Source: an uncultured Sutterella sp. (GTDB lineage: Bacteria > Pseudomonadota > Gammaproteobacteria > Burkholderiales > Burkholderiaceae_F). Taken from it: DNA of 64,000 nucleotides. A model generated the notes under the pieces. The model saw only the letters and a program-made list of their open reading frames with translations, was not told where the DNA came from and did no database searches. Numbering within the stretch: position 1 is the first letter of the stretch; every line of letters begins with the position of its first letter. Shown here one piece after another: positions 15,606-25,100 of the stretch. The DNA lies in contig UQUR01000002.1 of NCBI GenBank assembly GCA_900544345.1, forward strand, positions 62,001-126,000, read 5' to 3'. Made by a program: the position numbers and the translations under genes.

Positions 15606-17117
15606 GTGTTTGGTAAACGTCTTTTCATTTCTGTAGTCTGTGCGAACCTTGCTCTGACACCCTCAGTGGGTGTTTGGGCGGCCTCAGATTTGGCTACTGA
15701 GTCTCTTAACCTCAATTTACCCAGTATGGGAGCAGTAGCAGGCACTGAATTATCCCCTGCAGAAGAGCAGGCGCTTGGCGAAGAAATGATGCGGCAAATC
15801 CGAGCCGATTCCAGTTATCTAAACGATGCTGAAACGCTCGAATACCTTAATCGTTTAGGCTATAAACTTGTCAGTGTTTCAAATACTCATACCTACAACT
15901 TTTTCTTTTACCCTTTAGTCGATCGTTCTTTAAACGCTTTTGCTATCCCGGGCGGCTTTATTGCCGTTCATACCGGCTTAATTATTGCTGCCCAAAATGA
16001 AAGTGAATTAGCCGGTGTCATCGCTCACGAAGTCGGTCACGTCAGTCAACGTCATATTGCGCGCATGATTGATGCTCAAAAAGGCAATGCCGCTATCACG
16101 TTGGGCTCATTTTTACTCGCATTGCTTGCAGCCCGTGCTGGTAGTGGTCAGGCAGCAACAGCTTTGGCTGTAGGCAGTCAGGCAGCCTTGATTCAAAGTC
16201 AGTTAAGTTACTCGCGCGGTGCAGAACGCGAAGCTGACCGCGTTGGTTTAAGCTCTTTAGTTAAAGCGGGCTTTGACCCAAAAGGCATGGAAAACTTTTT
16301 CATGCGTTTACAGCAAAATAATCGCTATTACGAAGCTGCGGCACCAGCTTATCTACTCACCCATCCACTCACGGTTGAGCGTATCAGCGATATGGAAAAT
16401 CGTACGCGCCGTCTGGGCTCTCATACTCACCATGATTCACTCGACTTCGTGCTAATTCAGCAACGTGCACGAGTCTTACAGGAAACGAAGTACGACGGCT
16501 GGCTCAATGTTTCAAAGGAAATGAAGCAGGATTTAGCTAACGCTAAAGAAAAACGTCAGAAAATTGCCCTTACCTACGGCTTATCAGTTGTAAGCCGCAA
16601 ACTGAATCAAAAAGCCGATGCCATCCATTATGCTAACCAAGCAGTAAGTCTCGGCGGCAACAATGCGATTTTGCTCAAAAACCAATCTGAAGTTTTATTT
16701 CTCTTTGGTAATGCTTCCGATAAAAATCGAGCACTACAAATGGCCCAACGCCTGGTTGCCAACAATCCTTTATCGGAAATGGCAGTCAAACTTTACGCAA
16801 GTGAACTCTATGATTTAAAGCGCTACAACGAAACGCTTCGATTCATGCGCTCGCAGCAGGCGATGAGTCAAACCAATCCTTCCTACCACGCAATCAACGC
16901 TCGTTGCTACAGAGCTCTGAAACAAATGAGCCGACACTACATGGCCGTGGGAGATATGTACCTTGCTCAAGGCGATAAACGTGCAGCGGAATATCAATTT
17001 AATCTTGCTCAACAAGCCAACGACGGCGACTACTACACTATGAGTCAAGTTGACGGGAAGTTGCGTACTGTACGAGCGGATATTTTGGCAGAAGAAAAAG
17101 CCAAAGAAGATTCATAA
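15606..17117 (+). CDS. bepA: BepA-like periplasmic M48 metalloprotease with TPR tail
   Basis: A periplasmic zinc protease with a TPR region, of the BepA/YfgC type that assists and polices outer-membrane protein assembly. The zinc motif is HEVGH in GVIAHEVGHVSQRH, the third ligand lies in SRGAEREADRVG, and the domain is followed by a helical repeat region over roughly the last 180 residues. The start is uncertain: the frame is open from TTG 15516, which overlaps a terminator. I chose GTG 15606 because it gives a clean signal peptide (n-region FGKR, hydrophobic core, cleavage after VWA). No ATG occurs before residue 41. A terminator follows at once. Confidence 0.88.
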   Translation: MFGKRLFISVVCANLALTPSVGVWAASDLATESLNLNLPSMGAVAGTELSPAEEQALGEEMMRQIRADSSYLNDAETLEYLNRLGYKLVSVSNTHTYNFFFYPLVDRSLNAFAIPGGFIAVHTGLIIAAQNESELAGVIAHEVGHVSQRHIARMIDAQKGNAAITLGSFLLALLAARAGSGQAATALAVGSQAALIQSQLSYSRGAEREADRVGLSSLVKAGFDPKGMENFFMRLQQNNRYYEAAAPAYLLTHPLTVERISDMENRTRRLGSHTHHDSLDFVLIQQRARVLQETKYDGWLNVSKEMKQDLANAKEKRQKIALTYGLSVVSRKLNQKADAIHYANQAVSLGGNNAILLKNQSEVLFLFGNASDKNRALQMAQRLVANNPLSEMAVKLYASELYDLKRYNETLRFMRSQQAMSQTNPSYHAINARCYRALKQMSRHYMAVGDMYLAQGDKRAAEYQFNLAQQANDGDYYTMSQVDGKLRTVRADILAEEKAKEDS

Positions 17118-17158
17118 AAAGTGCCGCAAAACTCTTTTGAGGCTCGTGCGGCACTTTT
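17117..17158. terminator. Bidirectional terminator between bepA-like gene and convergent gene
   Basis: AAAAGTGCCGCA pairs with TGCGGCACTTTT around an 18-base loop; A-tract and T-tract flanks let it work for both converging genes. Confidence 0.85.
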
Positions 17159-17166
17159 CTTTTAAC

Positions 17167-17886
17167 TTAAACAGCGGTTTGAGAATCTTTAATTTGTCCG
17201 ATCCAGACGACAATGAGTTTTTTGCATTCACTTAAACTCAACTGTTCCTCAATGATCGTTTTGCCATCTACTCTAAAACTCATGCTGTGCTTCTTACCGT
17301 GCAAGTACACCCGCCCGACTAATTTCTTTTTGTATTTGACAACCACGCTCATCGTGGAAGACAAACTAAAAGTGAATTTATTTTCAACACCTGCTTCGGC
17401 AGCCTTTGTCAGAAGTTCTTTGACAAAAGACACTTCAAGCTTGCTGGCTTCAACCGGCTGATTGTCGGAGGTTAAAAAATAAAAGGGCTCAGGTAAAGGC
17501 TGAATCTGAAGAGGCTTTTCAGCTTTTATTTTTCGCCACACATACTGAGCTCTGAGTGCTTCAAGAGCCGCAGAGTATTCTTTCTTAGGACGAACTTTAG
17601 CCACCACCTCAATAGTGGCGGGCATCTTTTCATCTGCGACTTTAGCAACAGAAGCCGTCTCTGAGTCTTCTTTAGTTATCTCAATGACTTGATCGGGAGA
17701 TACTTCAGTTTGTTTTTCAATTTTTACCGGAATATCGTGCCGAATCAACACTTCTTTTCGGTCTGACTTGAAGTCGCGCTCTACCCGACCAAATTTGCTG
17801 AGATCTAACGGCTCTCCCGAAGCCGGTTTTGAGCCAAGGGATTTAAAGAAATTGACAATTTTGTCCAAAATATTTTGCTCGAGCAT
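17167..17886 (-). CDS. Hypothetical cytoplasmic protein
   Basis: A 239-residue protein that I do not recognise. Residues 1-110 are charged and probably disordered (many Lys, Glu, Val; EVSPDQVIEITKEDSE). A more ordered C-terminal half (about 110-235) contains ALEALRAQYVWRKIKAEK and a beta-rich stretch: FTFSLSS, MSVVVKYKKKLVGRVYLHG and MSFRVDGKTIIEEQL. No signal peptide or membrane segment is present. AGGAG lies six bases before the second of two adjacent ATG codons, so 17886 is preferred to 17889. It stands alone, divergent from the flavoprotein gene at 18075. Confidence 0.65.
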   Translation of the reverse strand: MLEQNILDKIVNFFKSLGSKPASGEPLDLSKFGRVERDFKSDRKEVLIRHDIPVKIEKQTEVSPDQVIEITKEDSETASVAKVADEKMPATIEVVAKVRPKKEYSAALEALRAQYVWRKIKAEKPLQIQPLPEPFYFLTSDNQPVEASKLEVSFVKELLTKAAEAGVENKFTFSLSSTMSVVVKYKKKLVGRVYLHGKKHSMSFRVDGKTIIEEQLSLSECKKLIVVWIGQIKDSQTAV

Positions 17887-18074
17887 CATATTCTCCTTTT
17901 GCTCTAGCTCTATGGTAGAGGAAAATTGTGCTTCACACTTTGATTTTTTCGGTATTTATTGGGATTTTTTTCTAGTAGCCGCCAAAAGCTTAGTCATTTT
18001 GAGTGCAAAAGCGATCTCATAGGCCTTTAAATGTTTCGTATAATTTTGCCGTTCTATCCAAATTGAGAATCATT

Positions 18075-19154
18075 ATGGCTATTGAAGATTATTTAACCGT
18101 TGCTCCAAAAACCGACTCGATCATTGAAACAGATGCAGTGATTGTAGGTGCCGGCCCTGTCGGTTTATTCCAAGTTTTTGAATTGGGGCTTTTGGAAATC
18201 AAAGCTCATGTCGTTGACTCGCTGAAGATGGTTGGCGGCCAATGCATGGAGCTTTATGAGCATAAACCCATTTATGACATTCCGGCTTTGCCTGTTTGTA
18301 CTTCCCGTGAACTCACCGAGAATTTGCTCAAGCAAATTCACCCCTTCGGTCCTCAATTTCACTTGGGTGAAGAAGTGACCATTGTTCGTAAGGAAGAAGA
18401 CGGCCGCTTTTATGTTGAAACGGATAAAGGCACCCGTTTCATGACAAAGACCGTCTTCATTGCTGCGGGCGTGGGTAGTTTCCAACCCAAGCGGCTTTCG
18501 GTGCCTGGCATTGAAAAGTTTGAGGGCACTCAACTGCACTATCAGGTCAAAGACCCTTCGCTTTTCTATGGGAAAAATATTGTCATCTGCGGAGGTGGCG
18601 ACTCAGCTTTGGACTGGACGCTAAATTTGGTCGGAAAAGCTGAAAGCGTTATCTTGCTTCACCGGCGAGATGGCTTCAGGGCTCAGTCAGCCTCCGTTGC
18701 CAAAATGCGAGAGCTTTGTGAAAACTGGGAAATGCAGTTTGAAGTCGGCCAAATTTCTGGGTTTGAAGAAAAAGACGGTCATTTAGCTGAAATTCGAGTC
18801 ACGGGTGATGACGGTGTTGTACGCCGGATGCCGCTCGATCACCTGCTAGTGTTTTACGGTTTAACCCCTAAACTCGGACCAATTGCCAACTGGGGTTTAG
18901 AGATCTACCGCAAACAAATTGTAGTTGATACAGAAAAGTTCCAAACATCCATTCCCGGCATTTTTGCTGTCGGCGACATCAACACTTATCCGGGTAAAAA
19001 GAAGCTGATTCTTTGCGGCTTTCACGAATGTGCACTGGCTGCTTTTGCTGCAGCCGATATTGTTCATCCTGAAAAGAAAACTCTGCTTCAGTACACAACC
19101 ACATCTCCAAAGCTTCATAAGGTGCTTGGAGTGGAAACTCCGTCACTCGATTAA
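18075..19154 (+). CDS. Ferredoxin/flavodoxin-NADP+ reductase, thioredoxin-reductase-like type
   Basis: A 359-residue FAD/NAD(P) oxidoreductase with two Rossmann motifs: AVIVGAGPVGLFQVFELGL near residue 24 (FAD) and IVICGGGDSALDWTLNL near residue 175 (NADPH), then LLHRRDGFRAQ, matching NADP phosphate-binding arginines. The C-terminal FAD motif is GIFAVGDINTYPGKKKLILCGF. No redox-active CxxC pair is present, which excludes thioredoxin reductase and fits the TrxR-like ferredoxin-NADP reductase group. It probably moves electrons between NADPH and a ferredoxin or flavodoxin. ATG 18075 starts the natural N-terminus; an in-frame extension to 18003 is unlikely. A terminator follows. Confidence 0.88.
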   Translation: MAIEDYLTVAPKTDSIIETDAVIVGAGPVGLFQVFELGLLEIKAHVVDSLKMVGGQCMELYEHKPIYDIPALPVCTSRELTENLLKQIHPFGPQFHLGEEVTIVRKEEDGRFYVETDKGTRFMTKTVFIAAGVGSFQPKRLSVPGIEKFEGTQLHYQVKDPSLFYGKNIVICGGGDSALDWTLNLVGKAESVILLHRRDGFRAQSASVAKMRELCENWEMQFEVGQISGFEEKDGHLAEIRVTGDDGVVRRMPLDHLLVFYGLTPKLGPIANWGLEIYRKQIVVDTEKFQTSIPGIFAVGDINTYPGKKKLILCGFHECALAAFAAADIVHPEKKTLLQYTTTSPKLHKVLGVETPSLD

Positions 19155-19171
19155 TTGCTTCGATTTAATAG

Positions 19172-19207
19172 CTCCTCAAAGTTTCGGCTCTTTGAGGAGT
19201 TTTTTTA
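19172..19207 (+). terminator. Terminator of the flavoprotein gene
   Basis: CTCCTCAAAG pairs with CTTTGAGGAG around TTTCGGCT, followed by seven T bases. The convergent glnE ends inside the T tract. Confidence 0.9.
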
Positions 19208-22021
19208 TTTCCTTTGAGGACCGTATGAGCCGAAAACACTCTTCCAGAGTTCTAATACGGCATTGATATTATCTTGTTGCCCAGCTCGTTCTACCCGAAC
19301 AGCACCTGATCCGAATTCCAAACGGTGTTTTCTTTGAATAAAGCGATAATTCCGATAAATCGACACGCACTTTTGGGCCAAATCCTGAGGAATCAATCCG
19401 GCTCGGGCAGCCATTTCCAAAAGCAAAATATTGCCAAAATTATTAACTAGTTCCGGATGTTCATGAGAGTAAGCAAGAACCATAGCCTGAACAGCAAACT
19501 CCACATCTACCATGCCACCCCTATCGTGCTTCACATCGAAAAGGTCGCTCGTATTCGGATGACCTTCAAGCATTCGTTCACGCATATCGCTGACATCTTT
19601 AAAAACCTTTTCTTTATCTCTGGGTAAACGCAAAATTGCTTCTCGCTCTTTCTCAAAAGCCATACCAATTTCGCGGTCACCGGCGCAAAAGCGAGCTCTT
19701 GTAAGTGCCTGATGCTCCCACGGCCATGCTCCGGTACCGTCTTCATTTCTTTGGTAGCGCTTAAACATTTCTAAAGATGAAACAACGAGACCATTCTCTC
19801 CGTTGGGTCTTAAACGCAAATCCACGTCAAACAAAATACCAGAGGAAGTCTGAACGGTGAGCCAGCTCATCATGCGTCTGACTAGACGAGTGTAATTTTT
19901 ACTTGCCTCTTGGCTGGGATCATCGTACAAATAAATCAAATCCAAGTCCGAAGCGTAACTTAATTCTTTTCCGCCTAATTTCCCGTATGCAATTACGGCA
20001 AACTTTGGGACATCGCAGTGCCGCGAGGCAATGGTTTGCCAAGCAAGCGTAATTACCATTTCCAGGACAGCATCGGCTAGAGCTGAAAGCTGATCGGCTA
20101 ACCGTTCCACGGTAAAGCGCCCTTCTAGATCGGCCATCAACAACTTAAAGACTGCTCCGTGATGGGCATCACGCAATAAATTCATTTGCGTTTCCTGATC
20201 CCCTTCTGCCTCTCGCAATTTTTCCCATAAATCATCCTGCCAGCCGCTCCAGTCAACCGGAGAGAAATTATCTAATTCCGAAATGCGTTCATCGAGCAGT
20301 TCATCGAGCACAATGGGATGCGCTGTTAAATAATCGGCTGCCCAGGCACTTGTTTTTAAAACCATTGCCACTTTCTCGCACACTTGCGGATACTGAACCA
20401 AAAGAGAGACGTAAGTGCTACGGCCAGCAATCACCTCCAACAGTGCAATAAAGCGAGTAAAAATAACGTCAGAGGCTACAGACTTATCATCTGCGGCCAA
20501 CTGCAAACTCAGCTGGCACACTCTTTTGACCAATTGGGCCATGCGGGCTCTCGCCGCCTCGGTTTGAACCGCCAAAAATTTTGACCCCATCAATCCTAAA
20601 ACTCGTTCGGCACAGTAAGTAGCATTCTCGTAACCCATCTTCGAGAGACGCTCTGCCAACGCATCATGCGCTTGAGCAAATCCGATTGCCCAGCCTTGCG
20701 GCCAATCATCATCCTCTGCTGTCTTTTCTTCTACCTGGAAAATACCGTTAAAGACTGAAGCCACATACTCACGAATAAGCATGAGTTGGTTGACCATCTC
20801 TTCACGTTTTAAACCCAGTAAAGCGGCTATTTGGTTCTGAGCATCCACTTCTGAGGGCAAACGGTGAGTTTGCTGATCATCAACATACTGAATGGCGTGC
20901 TCTAAATTACGCAAAAAGATATAAGCATCTTTAAGGCGCATCACCTGCTCGAATTTAAGCACACCCATTTTTTCTAAAATCATTAGTGCTTCAAGTGTTC
21001 CCCTAACTCTCAACTGCGGTTCTCGTCCAGCTCGAATCACTTGAAAAGTTTGAGTAATAAATTCAATCTCACGAATGCCGCCGCGCCCCAATTTCACATC
21101 GATACCAAGATCTTTACCGGCCTCACGCTTTTGAGTTTCTGAGCGAATGAGTTTATGAAGGTTTGATAAAGCACTGATAGCATTAAAATCGACGTAACGC
21201 CTGAAAACAAAAGGTCTAACGACATCGTAAAGATTTTTAACCTGTTGGTTGAACGTTTGCTGATCAGTAAAAACCGGCTCATTGACGACCCGCCCTTTCA
21301 GCCATGCAAAACGCTCCCACTCTCGACCTTGAACATAGAGGTATTCTTCAAGCATGTCGTTGCTGATAACAATCGGACCTGAGTCACCATTGGGCCTAAG
21401 GCGCATATCAACGCGAAAAACGAACCCCGCACCTGAAATATCCGAAAGCGCAGCTATAACCTTTTTAGACAGTCGCTCAAAAAATTCTGCATTAGATAAC
21501 TCTCGCCTCGGGTTAGGGCATCTCTCAGTCGGTCTGCATCGACCCTGCTCGTCGTAGACAAAAACCAAGTCAATGTCAGAACTCACATTAAGTTCCTGAC
21601 CGCCGAGCTTACCCATACCTACAACTAAAAAGTCCTGAGGCACTCCGCTTTCTGAAGTAGGTATACCGAAACGCTCCGAAAGCGCTAAAGCGTGAACACG
21701 AACCGTTTGACTGACTGCCAATTGGGCTAAATCGGTCATCGTTTTGACTACTTCCTCGTACTGCGCCAAACCTGTTGCATCTCGTGCAATAAGGGTAAGC
21801 AACACCTCTCGACGCAAAATCCTGAGCGAATCAGCAAGTTTTTCTGTGTCCTTTATTCCCTGCAAAAAACACTTCATTTTCTCAAGTGTATAAGGCTTAC
21901 TTGCTAGAGCTGCGAGCCATTGAAGGCGTTGCTCTTCATCGGCCAAAGGCATTGCAGACATCAAAGCGCGTTTGACAAAAAAAGAATACTGAGGCAGTTC
22001 TTGGATAGATAAACGAGACAT
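19205..22021 (-). CDS. glnE: Glutamine synthetase adenylyltransferase/deadenylyltransferase
   Basis: A 938-residue bifunctional enzyme that adds and removes AMP on glutamine synthetase under control of PII. Two nucleotidyltransferase domains are visible: GMGKLGGQELNVSSDIDLVFVY (positions given in part; Asp149 and Asp151), and a second copy near residue 680 with YGKLGGKELSYASDLDL. Each is followed by DMRLRPNGDSGP or DLRLRPNGENG. In the family the N-terminal domain removes AMP and the C-terminal domain adds it. Length is typical. Both active sites look intact. It is a single gene, divergent from yhdP. Confidence 0.95.
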   Translation of the reverse strand: MSRLSIQELPQYSFFVKRALMSAMPLADEEQRLQWLAALASKPYTLEKMKCFLQGIKDTEKLADSLRILRREVLLTLIARDATGLAQYEEVVKTMTDLAQLAVSQTVRVHALALSERFGIPTSESGVPQDFLVVGMGKLGGQELNVSSDIDLVFVYDEQGRCRPTERCPNPRRELSNAEFFERLSKKVIAALSDISGAGFVFRVDMRLRPNGDSGPIVISNDMLEEYLYVQGREWERFAWLKGRVVNEPVFTDQQTFNQQVKNLYDVVRPFVFRRYVDFNAISALSNLHKLIRSETQKREAGKDLGIDVKLGRGGIREIEFITQTFQVIRAGREPQLRVRGTLEALMILEKMGVLKFEQVMRLKDAYIFLRNLEHAIQYVDDQQTHRLPSEVDAQNQIAALLGLKREEMVNQLMLIREYVASVFNGIFQVEEKTAEDDDWPQGWAIGFAQAHDALAERLSKMGYENATYCAERVLGLMGSKFLAVQTEAARARMAQLVKRVCQLSLQLAADDKSVASDVIFTRFIALLEVIAGRSTYVSLLVQYPQVCEKVAMVLKTSAWAADYLTAHPIVLDELLDERISELDNFSPVDWSGWQDDLWEKLREAEGDQETQMNLLRDAHHGAVFKLLMADLEGRFTVERLADQLSALADAVLEMVITLAWQTIASRHCDVPKFAVIAYGKLGGKELSYASDLDLIYLYDDPSQEASKNYTRLVRRMMSWLTVQTSSGILFDVDLRLRPNGENGLVVSSLEMFKRYQRNEDGTGAWPWEHQALTRARFCAGDREIGMAFEKEREAILRLPRDKEKVFKDVSDMRERMLEGHPNTSDLFDVKHDRGGMVDVEFAVQAMVLAYSHEHPELVNNFGNILLLEMAARAGLIPQDLAQKCVSIYRNYRFIQRKHRLEFGSGAVRVERAGQQDNINAVLELWKSVFGSYGPQRK

Positions 22022-22189
22022 TTTTTAAATGTAGAAAGTGCTTTTTGAAAGTTTAGCTAAGCAGAAAAATTTTTCTAAAAGTTTCAGTCGAAAAATTTTG
22101 GAAAATCACCCACTGCCTCTGGCCAAACCGCTACAATTCGGGTGTTCGGTTAATTTTACGTCTGATCTAAACGGATTCGGTCTGCTCTT

Positions 22190-25100
22190 TTGACATCCAC
22201 ACACTCAACCCTTAACAAAACAGGTAACGGACTGCTGCACAAGGCTCGCCCAAGCAAATGGCGAGTGCTTTTACGCACGGCAGGGTGGGTTGTATTATTT
22301 TTATATCTCTTTTTAACTGTAGCCTTAGTTGTGCTGCGGCTTTGGGTTGTTCCTAACATTGAAACGTTTTATCCCAAACTGGAAAGTTACATTGAAGAGC
22401 GCACCGGCACGCTTATTGAAGCTCGCGATATTCATGTAGACTGGGAACGTCTACGTCCTCGTATCACACTCACTGATGTCACATTTGCTCGACCGGGACA
22501 CCGTGTCTCTTTGAGTCTTCCAAAGGTTCAGGCAACCTTTTCACTCACGTCAATTTATACCCTACAGCCAACCTTTTCCCGGCTGGTTATTTTCAACCCT
22601 AAACTTCATGTTGAGCGATTAAGCGATACGCTTTTTAACATTGCCGGCTTTGAGATTGATACTTCAAGCTCAGGCAATAACATTGAACCCAGCCAAGAAA
22701 GGGGGGCTACCGGTAGAAAACTCCTCGATTGGGTTTTATCACAGGAACATTTAGAAATTATTGATGGGGACTTTAATTACATTGACTTTACTAATGAGCA
22801 TCCCCGTCCCGTTCTTTTGCACGACACAAATGCGGTTTTACACCGCTACATGATCGCCTGGAAATTCGGTCTGCAATCCACAGCGATCCGCGAAAACAAA
22901 ATCCCTATAGACATCAGGGCAACCTTTCGCGAAAAGTGGCTGGGATCAGACAATCGTCTGGAGCGATTGCACGGAACAATTTACGCTTCAATTCCGTCGA
23001 TTGATTTTGGGCGCATTGCCCAACGCGTCAATTTAGATCATTTTTTACAAGACGGTAGCGGACAGGCCGATATTTGGCTCGATTTTGACAGCCTTAGACC
23101 AATTCAACTCACCGCAGATCTGTCTTTACATGATGTAAGCCTTCGTTGGCGCCCTGACGATGACCCTATCCAAGTCGATGCACTGCAGGGCCGTATTCGA
23201 GAAACTTTAGACGGCAATAATCTCGTTTTCAGCACGCAGGATCTAATGGTTAAACCGATTGGTCAGGCACCGTACTACTTAGGCAACATTAAACTTGAAG
23301 GTGCAGTGCGTGACAGAAATCTCTATGACGGCACACTCAGTATTGACTCCTTTGATCTTCGAGCTCTCACAACCATTGGTTTGCAGTTGCCTATTCCTGA
23401 TCAGACTCTCAATGCCATTCGTGATATGCAGGCAAGCGGCTTAATCGTAGGATTTGAAAGTGAATGGAAGGGACCGGTTAGTGCTCCGACTGATTATGCC
23501 TTCCATTCGGAATTTAAAAATATTTCTGTTCAAGACCATACTGCTAAAGACGAGGACGATGTAAACCGCTTCGGGTTTACTAACCTGTCAGGTACTATCA
23601 CAGCCAACCACGAAGGCGGACAAATTACGCTGGATGCCCCAGGCAGTACATTGAGTTTTCCAGGCATTTTCTTTGAAAAAGATTTCCAACTCGATACGCT
23701 ACAGATGCAAGCTAGTTGGACGAATAAACCGAAACTAGAATTCAAAGTTGAAAACCTGCAAATTTCCAATCGTGATGCTTCTGCACAAGTTCACGGAGGA
23801 TGGTCTGATACAGGGGAGCTCGGTACACTGGAAGTTCGGGGTGATCTTCACTACTTAAGGGCTTCAGCTGCTCATCGCTTTATTCCGATTGTAGCTGGCG
23901 GCAAACCAACTAACGACTGGCTTAAAGCCGCTTTACAGGGCGGGATTGCCAGAGAGGGTAAAGTCGATCTCTATGGTCCTTTGACAGAATTCCCATATGT
24001 CAATCAAAAAGACAAAGGCTACATTTTCCGTATTTCCGGTTTAGCAGAAAACGTTAAACTTGATTACGTTCCCACTTACCAAAAGGATAAGAACGGTAAC
24101 TGGATTGCGGGCGAGTGGCCTGTTTTTGAAAAAATCAACGGTCAGTTGGTTTTTGAAGGCATGTCCATGTGGATTCATGCTCAAAGCGCAGTCTCAATGG
24201 GCGCAACGGTCACAGATGTCACTGCAGAAATCCCCAGCTATACTGCCCCTGGTCTGCCTTTAATCATCAAGGGTCAAAGCCAAACATCACTTCAAAACAT
24301 GGCTCAATGGGTCAACCACAGTCCTGTGTCTGCGATGATCGGTGATCCCTTTGTCGGCACTAAGGCTACAGGTGATGCCTCTTTAGAGCTCTTTTTAAAT
24401 ATTCCTATAACAGATCTTGAGAAGACTGAAGTCTTAGGCACGGTTCATTTAAACGGCAACATGATTGCCATGAAAAATGTTCCAGAAATGACCCAGGCAA
24501 AAGGAGCTGTAACTTTTACAGAAAAAGGGCTTTGGGCTTCAGAATTAACCGCTCAAATTTACGGCTGCCCCACAACAGGTGAAATCTCAACCGATGAAAA
24601 AGGTAAAATTCGTATCACGGCCCTTGCTGATGCAACGCCTGAAGCCGCTGGAAAAATCATTGATTCCCCAGCTATCGCCTCTCTTTTGACTCACTTTGAA
24701 GGGGTAACTCCCGTCAAAACAATTGTTGAAATTGATCGCGGTGTTGACATTCATGTCACCAGTGATCTGGTAGGCATTAAGGGTAACGCCCCAGCTCCGT
24801 TCAATAAAGCACAAAATAATGCTTGGCCGCTTCAGTTTGATTTTGAAAATTGTGCTCAAAACGAACACTGTGCCTCCAAGATGAAGCTTGCCTTAGCAGA
24901 CGTTTTAGGAATGGAGCTTCACTATGCCTCAACAAAACAAGGCTTAAGGACGCAAAAAGGTGTTTTATCGGTTGGCAAGCGCTTACCCCTTTCCCCGACA
25001 GCGGATGGGTTGGCGCTTTACATCCAAACACCAACCTTTAAATGGGAAGATTGGGAAAGTATTCTTACCCAGTCTAACGAGGCTCTCATGGCTGATCCCA

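Noticed and set aside
22698..22706. G6 run inside yhdP as a second phase-variable tract
   Set aside because: The run is short, in the middle of a continuous frame, and not near the start; no sign of frame disturbance.
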